Shown piece after piece: positions 1 to 8,006 of a stretch of DNA of 36,219 nt. Each line of letters starts with the position of its first letter. The first letter of the stretch is position 1. The notes under the pieces are model-generated. The model worked only from the letters and a program-made list of their open reading frames with translations, had not been told where the DNA came from and did not search any database. A program made the position numbers and the translations under genes. The DNA comes from CAZNYG01 sp964577205 (GTDB lineage: Bacteria > Elusimicrobiota > Endomicrobiia > Endomicrobiales > CAIRNS01): assembly GCA_964577205.1 (NCBI GenBank), contig CAZNYG010000013.1:1-36219 (forward strand). Reading direction: 5' to 3'.

Positions 1-181
1 CTTCGATGTACGACTCCCCGGCATTTATGCTTTTGACCTTGGCCCCGTCCACTTCGAACCCGGTCACGCTTACACCCGATCTCCCGAACTCCACCGCCAA
101 CGGCAGCCCGACGTACCCCTGGCCGATGATACCGACCTTTGCTTCATTATTTTCGATCTTTTCTTTCAGTGTCTCGAACAT
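1..181 (-). CDS. Nucleotide-sugar dehydrogenase, N-terminal part (cut by window edge)
   Basis: The ATG is at 181-179 and the frame stays open to the window edge, giving 60 residues. After about 15 residues comes KVGIIGQGYVGLPLAVEF, the GxGYVGLP dinucleotide-binding fold of the UDP-glucose/GDP-mannose dehydrogenase superfamily, then a strand with VTGFEVD. The family oxidises C6 of a UDP-hexose or UDP-HexNAc to the uronic acid with two NAD+. The N-terminal extension before the Rossmann motif resembles UDP-N-acetylhexosamine 6-dehydrogenases (WbpA/TviB type), but the substrate cannot be fixed from this fragment. The preceding GT4 gene stops 2 bp upstream, so the two are probably co-transcribed. 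The rest of the gene lies outside the window. Confidence 0.88.
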   Translation of the reverse strand, partial: MFETLKEKIENNEAKVGIIGQGYVGLPLAVEFGRSGVSVTGFEVDGAKVKSINAGESYIE

Positions 182-183
182 GG

Positions 184-1245
184 TTATTTGCCCCCTGTCA
201 GTTTAGTGTAAATAGTGCGTATCGAGCCGACCATTGCGTCTTCAGAAAACCGTTCAGCGGCCGCTCGAGCGCGAGCCCGCATCGTGGTTCGCTCTTCTTC
301 TCCGTGTCCGAGAAGCTGACGGACGGCCCGGGCAAAAGTGCCGGTATCTTCCACAGGAGCAAGTATTCCTGTTTCTCCGTCCTTTACAAGCTCCCTCACG
401 CCGCCGGCATCGGCGGCAACCGTTGGCAGTCCCTGCGCCATCGCTTCCAGTATCGCCTGGGGAAAGCTTTCTTCACGCGAAGGCAAAAGAAAAAGATCGG
501 AGGCGGAGAGCAGGTCCGGGATGTCGCCGCGCCATCCGGTCATTATGAGCTTCGCGTTCCCGGCACATGATCGTTCCAAGGAGGCTTTTTCAGGACCGTC
601 GCCGACGATCAGAAAATACGCTTCGGGCACGCCGCGGGCGATCAGGGGAATAAGGTCGGCGCCTTTTTCCCGATGGAGCCTGGTCACTGATATGACGAGC
701 GGCGCGTCCGCCGGGATCCCGAGCGAGCGGCGGACATCAGCACGGGACGTTTTGGGTGCCGAGGCGGCGGGATCGATCCCGTTATAAACAACGGAGATCC
801 GTTCAGCGGGAATGTGTTCCCTGCGTATCAGGAGGTCGCGAGTGAACGAGGCATTGGCGATGATAGTGTCGCAGAACCGCGCGGTGGATCCGTCAGCCAG
901 GACGTGCCAGGGCTTTTTCCACGCGTCAATCGCCTGCTGAGAAGAAACTATCGCCGGTATTCCCGCGATCCTTCCCGCGACCCTTCCCATGATGTTCGCG
1001 CGATAGAGAAATGTGTGCAGCAGGGAAAACCGTCCGTCTCTCATGGCCGCGATCATGTCAGTGAACCGGGGTACGTGGATGACCGGTATACCGCTGTCCG
1101 CAAGGCGACGGCCGACAGGGCCGTTCTCCTTGATATATCCTACCGTAAAATCAAACTGATCCTTCATCCTTTCAACAAGCGTCGCCAGAAATTTTTCGGT
1201 CCCTCCGATATTCAGGCTGGTAGAAAGAAAAAGGATCTTTTGCAT
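184..1245 (-). CDS. Glycosyltransferase family 4
   Basis: 353 residues from the ATG at 1245. The N-terminal GT-B domain begins MQKILFLSTSLNIGGTEKFL, the glycine-rich acceptor-side loop usual in GT4. The C-terminal domain has ISVTRLHREKGADLI, the donor-site region VGDGPEKASLE, and EESFPQAILEAMAQGLP carrying the E-x7-E nucleotide-sugar motif. Such enzymes are retaining, cytoplasmic or membrane-associated transferases that extend lipid-linked glycans from NDP-sugars; acceptor and sugar are unknown. A TTG at 1254 would add three residues. The ATG is preferred because it starts directly at the conserved strand and lies 4-5 nt from the transcription start predicted from the -10 box at 1262-1257. 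No Shine-Dalgarno is visible. Confidence 0.9.
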   Translation of the reverse strand: MQKILFLSTSLNIGGTEKFLATLVERMKDQFDFTVGYIKENGPVGRRLADSGIPVIHVPRFTDMIAAMRDGRFSLLHTFLYRANIMGRVAGRIAGIPAIVSSQQAIDAWKKPWHVLADGSTARFCDTIIANASFTRDLLIRREHIPAERISVVYNGIDPAASAPKTSRADVRRSLGIPADAPLVISVTRLHREKGADLIPLIARGVPEAYFLIVGDGPEKASLERSCAGNAKLIMTGWRGDIPDLLSASDLFLLPSREESFPQAILEAMAQGLPTVAADAGGVRELVKDGETGILAPVEDTGTFARAVRQLLGHGEEERTTMRARARAAAERFSEDAMVGSIRTIYTKLTGGK

Positions 1246-1256
1246 TATATCCAAGC

Positions 1257-1285
1257 ATTATAACTTTTTTGACCGATGAAGTAAA
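1257..1285 (-). promoter_or_regulatory. Putative sigma70-type promoter, short leader
   Basis: On the minus strand TTTACT (1285-1280) is followed by a 17-nt spacer and a perfect TATAAT (1262-1257). The predicted transcription start near 1250 leaves a leader of only 4-5 nt before the ATG at 1245, and no ribosome-binding site is visible. The stretch CAAAAAAGTTATAATGC at 1271-1255 matches the box upstream of the GT2 gene at 3475 with one mismatch. This AT-rich gap (1246-1310) is otherwise empty apart from a short palindrome around CAATTATTG at 1312-1320. Confidence 0.5.
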
Positions 1286-1310
1286 TATTTAGGCGGAAAA
1301 TCAATCATTA

Positions 1311-2534
1311 TCAATAATTGACTCGAGGGCGATGGACACGGGTATGCGCGTAATGCAGGGTGAAAGCGGCGAAGAGCATGATGAAAGGATCGATGGGGAC
1401 CCGGTAGCGGATGACGACCGCGAAGTAGAGATGGATAACGGTGTAAACGGCAAAAAGGGCGATAAAAAGGCTTGTAACCTTGATCCGTTTCCATGAAAGG
1501 AGCAGGCCGATCGCCGCCAGCGGGATATAAACGCCTGAGGTTACCATCGCGGCGATCTTCTGTTTGGGAAATGCCATCATGGGATACAGCCGCCAGAAAT
1601 GAACGAGCCGCCGGCGTACCAGGAAACGGAATTTTTCGGGATTGCGGCCGCGCCATTCCTGATATTCCCTCTTGAAGACAGCTTCGGACGCCATGCGGGG
1701 CAGTTTCAGTATTTCAGGATAGCGTTTCGGCGTCCAGTCCCAGTTCCCCGGCGGGGGAGCGTCCGTTTCCCCCATGGTCTCAAGGACCATCGCTTCGTCG
1801 TTGTTTGATACCCACAGGCTCTGCCAGGCGGGCGAGACGGGGATGAACGAGTGATAGTAAAAGTAATTCCTCAGCGTCCAGGGGGCCATGGCCGCCAGGC
1901 ACAGGAGGCCGGCAAAGAAACCGGCGGTGAAACGCCGGGAGTTCCACCAGATCCAGCCGCAGGCGATAAAAAAGAACGGGAGCATCGTTGACTTGGTAAG
2001 GGCGGTGATCCCCATGACAATGCCGCACAGTACGATGTTCCCGCGTGAAGGTTCCTGCGCCGCCGTGATAATGCACAGAATGGCGAGAGCCACGAGAAAA
2101 GTGAAAAATGTTTCCGAAAGGACATCGGCTGAATAGGCTATAAGGTAAGGATAGAAACAGGCCATCGCCGACGCGATCTTTCCGACGGCGGGAGAGAAGA
2201 TCCTTTTGCCGATAAGATACAGGAGAACGCATGTCAGGCCGCCGAGGATACAGTTGAACACCTTGAAAACCAGCACTGATCTTCCGAAGACGGCTGTAAG
2301 GCCGGCAAGATAGAACACGTATCCGGGCGGGCGCCACGCGTCGCCGAACCCTTCTCCCGAAGCGACGTCCGCCGCGATGCGCATCCAGTCGTAGGAATCC
2401 GGGGACAGCGGCGGATCGCCGGCGATAACGTAGGCCAGACGCGCGCAGAGCGCGGCGATGAATATGCCGATAAGGAAAGCTCTCTCGCTGAAAGCGCGGG
2501 AGAGCGTTCCGGAGGCCCGTTCGATAAAGCTCAT
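1311..2534 (-). CDS. GT39/PMT-type membrane glycosyltransferase
   Basis: 407 residues, about ten hydrophobic segments. Segment 1 (about residues 20-38) is followed by a loop with PDSYDW, carrying the acidic residue expected for GT-C catalysis, then RPPGYVFYLA. SADVLSETFF (about 134-143) gives the second acidic patch, APWTLRNY and IRYRVPIDPFIMLFAAF are typical of the C-terminal half. The family moves a sugar from a polyprenyl-phosphate donor to a lipid, protein or glycan acceptor on the periplasmic side. Its ATG overlaps the stop of the upstream polyprenyl-phosphate-type GT2 gene (ATGA, 2534-2531), so donor synthase and user are translationally coupled. It is a paralogue of the protein at 12163-13416. 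The acceptor is unknown. Confidence 0.86.
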   Translation of the reverse strand: MSFIERASGTLSRAFSERAFLIGIFIAALCARLAYVIAGDPPLSPDSYDWMRIAADVASGEGFGDAWRPPGYVFYLAGLTAVFGRSVLVFKVFNCILGGLTCVLLYLIGKRIFSPAVGKIASAMACFYPYLIAYSADVLSETFFTFLVALAILCIITAAQEPSRGNIVLCGIVMGITALTKSTMLPFFFIACGWIWWNSRRFTAGFFAGLLCLAAMAPWTLRNYFYYHSFIPVSPAWQSLWVSNNDEAMVLETMGETDAPPPGNWDWTPKRYPEILKLPRMASEAVFKREYQEWRGRNPEKFRFLVRRRLVHFWRLYPMMAFPKQKIAAMVTSGVYIPLAAIGLLLSWKRIKVTSLFIALFAVYTVIHLYFAVVIRYRVPIDPFIMLFAAFTLHYAHTRVHRPRVNY

Positions 2535-3475
2535 TGCTTTTTACCCTCCAGCATATCGAACAGCATGCCGAAAAGGAACATCTGCCCGCCGGAGATGAGG
2601 AACAGGGCGCACAGGATCGCCGTGGCCCCGGTCGGCGGTTCTCCATGCAGCTTAGCCGCCACGATATAGAGGCCGACGAGCAGCCCGAGGGCGATCAGCC
2701 CTATTCCGGTGAAATACATGATGATAAGCGGGTGGAAATCGCCGATCAGGTAGCGTTTCATGAGCCGGCGGAAGAAATTGCGCAGCAGCATGGGCGATAC
2801 TTTCATCGCGTAGCGGACGCCCTTTATCTGGGACTGCCGGACGCCGGGCAGATAGATGGTGCGGCGGGGCACGTCGACGACTTTAAAACCGCAGAACGCC
2901 ATCTGGACAAGGAAATCCATCGGGTAGCCGTACCCTTTCCATGCCTTGTCCCAGTCGACGGCGGCAAGCGCCCGCCTGCTGACGGCGGTAAAACCGTCGA
3001 CGACGTCAAAAATGTTGAAATAGCCCGAGGCGATCTTGGTCAGGAAGGAAATGATGGTGTTGCCGAAGACCCTGGTCGGTGGCATGTCGGAAAGCTTCTC
3101 TCCTCCCGCCATGAACCGGTTGCCTTTCGCGTAGTCCGCTTTCCCGTCGATAACCGGGTCCAGCAGGGCGGGAAGCTGCTCCAGCGGCATCTGGTTGTCG
3201 CCGCCGCAGACCGCCACGACGTCGTAGTTGTCCGCCAGGGCTTTCCTGTATCCGGAAATGATCGCCGCCCCGGGGCCCTGGTTGACCAGGTGAGAAACAA
3301 GTTCCACCCGCTTCTGGGGGTACGCCGCTACCGCCCCGCGCGTGCGGTCGGTGGATCCGTCATCGACGACATACACTTTGTCAACCAGTTCCGGAACGCC
3401 GTTCAGCGTATCGACGATCAGCTTTTCTTCGTTCCGGCAGGGAATGACCAGCGCGATCTTTTTGTCACGATACAT
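2531..3475 (-). CDS. GT2 polyprenyl-phosphate sugar synthase (DPM1-like) with C-terminal membrane helices
   Basis: 314 residues. The GT-A domain starts IALVIPCRNEE, has VVDDGSTDRT (37-45) and GGDNQMP (91-97) in the metal/nucleotide site, and DVVDGFTAVSRRAL as the usual DxxxGF segment. Two hydrophobic helices follow (about 242-268 and 278-306). This layout fits enzymes that load a sugar onto undecaprenyl or dolichyl phosphate on the cytoplasmic face. The ATG at 3475 has GGAGA 5 nt upstream (3485-3481) and a TATAAT box at 3510-3505, so this gene probably begins a transcript that continues into the overlapping GT39 gene. The sugar cannot be told from sequence. Confidence 0.87.
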   Translation of the reverse strand: MYRDKKIALVIPCRNEEKLIVDTLNGVPELVDKVYVVDDGSTDRTRGAVAAYPQKRVELVSHLVNQGPGAAIISGYRKALADNYDVVAVCGGDNQMPLEQLPALLDPVIDGKADYAKGNRFMAGGEKLSDMPPTRVFGNTIISFLTKIASGYFNIFDVVDGFTAVSRRALAAVDWDKAWKGYGYPMDFLVQMAFCGFKVVDVPRRTIYLPGVRQSQIKGVRYAMKVSPMLLRNFFRRLMKRYLIGDFHPLIIMYFTGIGLIALGLLVGLYIVAAKLHGEPPTGATAILCALFLISGGQMFLFGMLFDMLEGKKQ

Positions 3476-3502
3476 AGTTATCTCCGGGCAAATAGTATTG
3501 AG

Positions 3503-3520
3503 GCATTATAACATTTTTGC
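3503..3520 (-). promoter_or_regulatory. Putative promoter -10 box with conserved upstream run
   Basis: The minus strand reads GCAAAAATGTTATAATGC with TATAAT at 3510-3505, about 30 nt before the ATG at 3475. That leaves room for a roughly 22-nt leader carrying GGAGA. No convincing -35 hexamer is present; the best is TTGGGC at 3535-3530 with an over-long 19-nt spacer. The 18-nt box matches the one at 1272-1255 at 16 of 18 positions, which argues for a shared promoter element rather than chance. Confidence 0.5.
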
Positions 3521-3562
3521 GCAATTCCGGCCCAATTACCCCGTCCTTGAGATTAGAACATC

Positions 3563-3606
3563 TTTTTTTTTCTCACTCTCCGCGCGGGAGAGGGCAGGGT
3601 GAGGGG
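3563..3606. repeat. REP-like interspersed palindrome
   Basis: Reading plus, a T-run (3563-3571) leads into CTCTCC, loop GCGCG, GGAGAG (3576-3592) and then GGGCAGGGTGAGGGG. The CCCTCACCCTGCCCTCTCCC style is one I have seen as a dispersed extragenic repeat in many bacterial genomes, and this looks like one copy. It lies in the 176-bp gap (3476-3651) between an amidotransferase gene and the next promoter. For minus-strand transcripts the hairpin is followed by A residues, so it does not fit an intrinsic terminator. A second small stem, GTTCGA/TCGAAC at 3606-3624, adjoins it. Confidence 0.5.
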
Positions 3607-3651
3607 TTCGACGAACTTTCGAACAAATAATCAAAATAACAAAGTCCGCGC

Positions 3652-5511
3652 CTACGCGCGCGCGTGCCAGAACAATAGTGACAGCAGGCAGGTTAATTTG
3701 CGGGTGTTGTCGCTTTTGCCGGAGCAGTGATCGTCATAAAGTTTCCGGGCAAAAGCGTAGTTCATATCCATTGCCCTGCGGGTCTCCGCGGCGGCGATGG
3801 TGTCGAGGACAAAATCTCTTAGAGGGCCTTTCAGCCAGAAAGAGGTCGGCATGGCGAGGCCTTTTTTGGGCATCTTGAGTATTTCCGGCGGCAAAGCCGA
3901 GTTAAAGGTTTTGCGAAGTATGTATTTGGTGGTCAGGCCTTTCAGCTTGAGCGATACGGGGATGCGCGCGCTTAGCTCGATCATCTCCCTGTCGAGGAAC
4001 GGCACGCGGCATTCAACGGAATTCATCATGGTCGCCATGTCGGTGACATGCAGCGCGCAGGCCGGCAGAAAAACGTTGAGGTCGAGATAGAGCAGGCGGT
4101 TCAGCAGGCGTTCGTCCCTGACGTCCGGCAGGTGCTGGCGGAATACGTTGAACGGGTCTCCCGCGTCCGGACGGCCCGTCAGCGCCATCCGTTCGGCGGA
4201 GGAAAAGATCTCCTTGAAACCGTGATGCGCCTGTTCCGGCGGCAGTTCGGCGGAAGCAACGAATGCCCGCGCCTTGAAATCGAAGCTGAGCCGCTCGTGC
4301 GAAACGGGAAGATGGCCGACCCCCGCGCGGATCAGTGAACGGAGAGGCCCGGGCAGCAAACGGTAATACCTGGCCGCCTGCGCCGCTATAAGAGTGGGAT
4401 AACCGCCGAAAAGTTCGTCTCCCCCCATGCCGGCAAGAACGACGGTGACCTCTTTTTTCGCTTCACGGGCAAGATGATATAATGCCGCCTGTGTCCAGTC
4501 GCCGTGCGGTTCGGCAAAATGCGCGATGATGTCCGGGATGGAACGTGTCAGGTCGAGCGGGTGCAGGATGCAGTCGGAATGGCGCGTGCCGTACTTTTCC
4601 GCGACCAGGCGGGCTTCGTTCAGTTCGTTGTATGTCCCTCCGTTCTCGTAGCCGATGGTATAGGTGCGCAGAGAATGGCCCAGCGTGCTCATCATGGCCG
4701 CTATGGCGGTGGAGTCGATACCGCTGGAAAGAAAGACGCCGAGAGGCACTTCGCTTTGCAGATGGCGCGCGACCGATCCGCGGAATGTGCTCACCGTCGC
4801 TTCCACCGCCTCGCCTTCGCTCATCTTTGTCTCTTCGAACGTATAGTGCCAGTACCTTTTGATGGAATATGCGTCGTCCGAAAGCGTCAGCGAGCTGCCC
4901 TGGGGCAGCCTGCGCGCGGCGCGGTACATGGTCTTCGGGGCGCTGACATAATAAAAGGAGAGATAATCGGTGATGGCCTCCGGATCGGCGTCGCGCGGGA
5001 ATCCCGGAAGCGAAACGATAGGCCTCAGTTCAGAGGAGAATACCAGGCGGCCGTCGTAGTCCGCGTAAAACAGAGGTTTGATGCCGACAGGGTCGCGGGC
5101 GAGGAACAGTTCTTTTTTCGTCCGGTTCCAGACAGCGAACGCGAACATCCCGTTCAGCCGGAGCGGCGCGCGCTCCCCGTATTCTTCATAGAGATGCACG
5201 ATGACTTCCGTGTCGCTGGAGGTTTTGAATACGTGGCCTTTGCCGGTAAGCTCTTCGCGCAATTCCCTGTAATTATAGATCTCCCCGTTGAATACGAGCG
5301 CCAGGCCGCCGGTCTCGTTGAAGACGGGCTGATGCCCCCCAGCGCGGTCGATGATGCTCAACCGCCGCATGCCGAGGCCGGCATACCCGTCAAGGAACAT
5401 CCCTTCGTCATCCGGGCCGCGATGTACCATGCCTGACAACGCTTCTTTTAAAAGAGGAGCGGCGACAGGTTCATGGGAACGATAGTTAATGATGCCGAAA
5501 ATACCGCACAT
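3652..5511 (-). CDS. asnB: Asparagine-synthetase-type amidotransferase (class II, glutamine-hydrolysing)
   Basis: 619 residues. MCGIFGIINY exposes the catalytic Cys2 after Met removal. The glutaminase domain continues with MVHRGPDDEG, RRLSIIDRAGGHQPV, FNGEIYNYRELR and SSDTEVIVHLYEEYG. The ATP-pyrophosphatase domain has PLGVFLSSGIDS (256-267) as PP-loop and LAGMGGDELFGGYP later. AsnB makes asparagine from aspartate, glutamine and ATP, but homologues in surface-glycan loci are thought to amidate sugar carboxylates. Two such genes in one glycan locus favour the second role here (inference). The PP-loop reads SSGIDS instead of the commoner SGGxDS. The 60-bp gap upstream holds a heptamer repeat and no clear ribosome-binding site. 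Confidence 0.92.
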   Translation of the reverse strand: MCGIFGIINYRSHEPVAAPLLKEALSGMVHRGPDDEGMFLDGYAGLGMRRLSIIDRAGGHQPVFNETGGLALVFNGEIYNYRELREELTGKGHVFKTSSDTEVIVHLYEEYGERAPLRLNGMFAFAVWNRTKKELFLARDPVGIKPLFYADYDGRLVFSSELRPIVSLPGFPRDADPEAITDYLSFYYVSAPKTMYRAARRLPQGSSLTLSDDAYSIKRYWHYTFEETKMSEGEAVEATVSTFRGSVARHLQSEVPLGVFLSSGIDSTAIAAMMSTLGHSLRTYTIGYENGGTYNELNEARLVAEKYGTRHSDCILHPLDLTRSIPDIIAHFAEPHGDWTQAALYHLAREAKKEVTVVLAGMGGDELFGGYPTLIAAQAARYYRLLPGPLRSLIRAGVGHLPVSHERLSFDFKARAFVASAELPPEQAHHGFKEIFSSAERMALTGRPDAGDPFNVFRQHLPDVRDERLLNRLLYLDLNVFLPACALHVTDMATMMNSVECRVPFLDREMIELSARIPVSLKLKGLTTKYILRKTFNSALPPEILKMPKKGLAMPTSFWLKGPLRDFVLDTIAAAETRRAMDMNYAFARKLYDDHCSGKSDNTRKLTCLLSLLFWHARA

Positions 5512-5530
5512 GATTATTAGGACAACGGCG

Positions 5531-5554
5531 CTATCAGCTGTCAGCCATCAGCTG
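5531..5554. repeat. Heptamer tandem repeat, CAGCTAT-type, single arm
   Basis: The units CTATCAG, CTGTCAG, CCATCAG and a partial CTG follow one another, a 7-bp period with a constant CAG. They fill the gap between the amidotransferase start (5511) and the end of the next gene upstream (5572). The same unit family forms both arms of the element at 29201-29265. A CAGACTG that follows (5559-5565) also recurs at 11021-11031, outside any gene. Confidence 0.7.
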
Positions 5555-5571
5555 TACGCAGACTGCTTGTA

Positions 5572-6264
5572 CTATGCCCTTAAAAGTCCATACTTAATGA
5601 TGCAGCGCAGGGCGGAGACGGCGTCGCGCCAGGTTATCTTTTTACCTTCAGTATAGTTGCGTCCGTAATAGGAGACGGGGACTTCGTAGATCCTGCATTT
5701 CAGGCGCGCCAGTTTGGCGGTTATCTCGGGTTCGAAACCGAAACGGTCTTCCCGGAGAGTGACGCGTTCCAGGATATCCCTTTTGAAGGCCTTGTACCCT
5801 ACCTCCATGTCCGTCAGGTTGAGGTTGGTCGCCATGTTGGACAGCAGCGTCAGAAAACGGTTCGCGGCATAGTGCCAGAAAAGATGGACGCGGTGCGCGT
5901 CCCCTCCGGTAAAGCGGGAGCCGAAGACCGCGTCAGCGTATCCTTCCATCAGCGGCTTTAGCAGCCGGGGATAATCTTCCGGGCTGTATTCGAGGTCGGC
6001 GTCCTGAACGACGACGATGTCGCCCGTCGCCCGCGCGAAACCAGCGCGAAGCGCCGCTCCCTTACCCTTGTTCCGCGGCGTAAGCACCACAGTGAATGAC
6101 GGATCGCTGAGGCCTCTGAGGATGTCGGCCGTTCCGTCCCGGGAACCATCGTCGACGATAATGATCTCTTTTTCCGGAGGGAACGGAGCTTCCCTTACCT
6201 GCCGGAGGGAATCAAGGATTCGTTCGCGTTCATTGTAGACGGGGATGACTATGGAGACTTTCAT
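5572..6264 (-). CDS. GT2 dolichyl/undecaprenyl-phosphate sugar synthase (DPM/DPG type)
   Basis: 230 residues of a near-textbook DPM_DPG-synthase GT-A domain: MKVSIVIPVYNE, IIVDDGSRDGTAD (35-46), TPRNKGKGAALRAGFARA, VVQDADLEYSPEDYP (86-99) and FGSRFTGGDAHRV. It lacks C-terminal membrane helices. The family makes polyprenyl-phosphate glucose or mannose from an NDP-sugar in the cytoplasm. The open frame extends upstream to 6342, but the ATG at 6264 is chosen because the family motif begins there and it overlaps the stop of the GT39 gene before it (ATGA, 6264-6261). That coupling suggests this enzyme supplies that transferase. Confidence 0.9.
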   Translation of the reverse strand: MKVSIVIPVYNERERILDSLRQVREAPFPPEKEIIIVDDGSRDGTADILRGLSDPSFTVVLTPRNKGKGAALRAGFARATGDIVVVQDADLEYSPEDYPRLLKPLMEGYADAVFGSRFTGGDAHRVHLFWHYAANRFLTLLSNMATNLNLTDMEVGYKAFKRDILERVTLREDRFGFEPEITAKLARLKCRIYEVPVSYYGRNYTEGKKITWRDAVSALRCIIKYGLLRA

Positions 6265-8006
6265 GAAGGTTGTTCCTCCCGTTTGCGGTACAACAGGAAT
6301 GCGGGGTTGACATGGGACGGGCAAAAGCGCGCGGGGAACCATCCGGGAAAATCCCGCGGCGCGAAACGACGGACAAGCCTGTAGCGTTTATCGAGCGCCG
6401 CCTGATCAAAAGAGAACTGGTCTTCGCGCACGACTATATGATCGGCGGCTGACGCGGCAGGGTCCCGGACGATCTCGAGACGGTAACGGCTGAAAGCGAA
6501 AGGAGGGGTCAGTGCCGGTTCGGGCAGAGCGGGGATGCCTATGACGCTCCCCGGCAGGATCGTATCGTTCATAAAGCGCCCGGCGTTCATCCGGGTCGAT
6601 CCGGCACCCGAATCCGCCAGGAAATTGACCGCGTAGCCCGCCGTATGCGTGACGGTGATGATCGAAAGGAGCGCGGTCCCGGAAAGGACCGCCGATCGGG
6701 CAATACCACGCAGAGAAACGCAAAGTCCGTCGAGCATGCCCGCCGCGGGAAGCGTGAGGATCAGCACCCACGGAAGCAGGAAACGGGACGCATGCGGCGA
6801 GGCGGCATACCCGCTGAGAAGTTTCGCGAAGACAGCCAGCGGAACAAGAGCGCAGACCAGCAGAAAGAGTTCACGCCGCCGGCGCGTCAGTACTGAATAG
6901 ACGATACCCGCGCCGAGGAACAGGGTGAACGAGTAGGAGAAGTTCTGAGGGAACTGACGCGCCATAAAGTAAGCGATAGAAGACAGATCCTGCGTCGCCC
7001 GGTACATGTTCCGCGTGCCGAGCATCTCCTGGAACCCCCGTGAAAAGTCCAGAAGCCAGTACGGGTTGCACAGAAGGAATACGCCGGTGAAGATCAGCGG
7101 GATAAAAACGATTTTCCGGAGCGGCACGACGCGGAATAAAAGCGCGGCGCACAGCGGCAGAAGGATACTGAAACCGTACAAAGGCATCGCGGCCATGCTC
7201 AGCCCCGCGGCGGCGGCTGAGAGAAGAATGGATTTCCCTCGTCCATCCGCGACCGCTTTCGCCGAATAATACAGGGCGAGCGCCGCGAAGAACGTGCCGG
7301 CCATGTAAGGTTTCATGATATGCGCCTGAAAGATGAGCCCGGGCGAAAAAGCTAAGAAGAGCAGCGAGAAATACCCGGCCCGGCGTGAATAAAGCACGCA
7401 GGCGCCGCGCCATAAAAGGATCAGAGTGCCGGCCAGGAAAAAAAGGTTCACCAGCCTTCCCGCGAGGAATACCGCGCCCATGCGTTCCGGACGGGCAAGG
7501 TACCAGGCGAGGTCCGAGGTAAGGGTGATGATCCCGGTTACGTGGGCAAGGCCGAACATCCCCCCCATTCCGTACAGGTACAGGCCGCCGTACTGGAAGA
7601 GGCGCGGATTGAAGTCGCCCCGCAGGGGCTTCATGCCGGAAAGGGCCGCGATGGTCATCTGTTCGTCAGTGGAAGAGGTGCGCAGAAAGTACGGGCGCGC
7701 GCACTGGGCGGTGACCAGGTCCGTTCGCGGCAGCAGGACATTGCCCGAGGCCCCTATACTCATGCTGGCCATGATGGGGCTTTCCTGGCCGCCGGTCCTT
7801 CCCAGGGCGCTGCCTCCGGAATGGCGGTAGATCTCGTCCCTGGACTCGATCATCGTCTTGAACAGGCGTTCGGCGCCGCCGTCGGGAAAGACCAGCGCGG
7901 CGCGCGTTGAGGAGGGCAATCCCCATTGGATGCCTGCTGACGCATAGAGCAGACTCGCCATGACGATCGCGATAAGAGGGAACTGCCGGAAGAAGACCGT
8001 TTTCAT
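6261..8006 (-). CDS. GT39-type membrane glycosyltransferase
   Basis: 581 residues from the ATG at 8006, which overlaps the stop of the upstream amidotransferase (ATGA, 8006-8003); the longer frame to 8066 has no family features. The protein opens with a membrane helix then GIQWGLP, a signature of GT39-like proteins in uncultured bacteria and archaea, followed by a long polar loop (about residues 45-115) with acidic residues. Some ten hydrophobic segments follow and a soluble tail of about 90 residues ends the protein. It should use a polyprenyl-phosphate sugar, plausibly made by the coupled GT2 downstream. The first loop is longer than in the paralogues at 1311-2534 and 12163-13416, so its acceptor may differ. 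Confidence 0.78.
   Translation of the reverse strand: MKTVFFRQFPLIAIVMASLLYASAGIQWGLPSSTRAALVFPDGGAERLFKTMIESRDEIYRHSGGSALGRTGGQESPIMASMSIGASGNVLLPRTDLVTAQCARPYFLRTSSTDEQMTIAALSGMKPLRGDFNPRLFQYGGLYLYGMGGMFGLAHVTGIITLTSDLAWYLARPERMGAVFLAGRLVNLFFLAGTLILLWRGACVLYSRRAGYFSLLFLAFSPGLIFQAHIMKPYMAGTFFAALALYYSAKAVADGRGKSILLSAAAAGLSMAAMPLYGFSILLPLCAALLFRVVPLRKIVFIPLIFTGVFLLCNPYWLLDFSRGFQEMLGTRNMYRATQDLSSIAYFMARQFPQNFSYSFTLFLGAGIVYSVLTRRRRELFLLVCALVPLAVFAKLLSGYAASPHASRFLLPWVLILTLPAAGMLDGLCVSLRGIARSAVLSGTALLSIITVTHTAGYAVNFLADSGAGSTRMNAGRFMNDTILPGSVIGIPALPEPALTPPFAFSRYRLEIVRDPAASAADHIVVREDQFSFDQAALDKRYRLVRRFAPRDFPGWFPARFCPSHVNPAFLLYRKREEQPS

Noticed and set aside
1780..2646. Minus-strand frame of 288 codons overlapping the GT39 gene
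   Set aside because: Arginine-rich out-of-frame translation of a membrane-protein gene whose true frame is obvious.
2534..3511. Plus-strand open frame (325 codons) opposite the GT2 gene
   Set aside because: Antisense shadow of a convincing DPM1-like protein; charged low-complexity translation with no motif.
3563..3592. Intrinsic terminator after the amidotransferase gene
   Set aside because: On the minus strand the hairpin is followed by GTGAG and A residues. The T-run is on the wrong side for the local transcription direction.
4504..5436. Long plus-strand open frame (310 codons) opposite the first amidotransferase gene
   Set aside because: It mirrors a clear AsnB-type gene in GC-rich DNA, has no recognisable domain and its composition is that of an antisense shadow.
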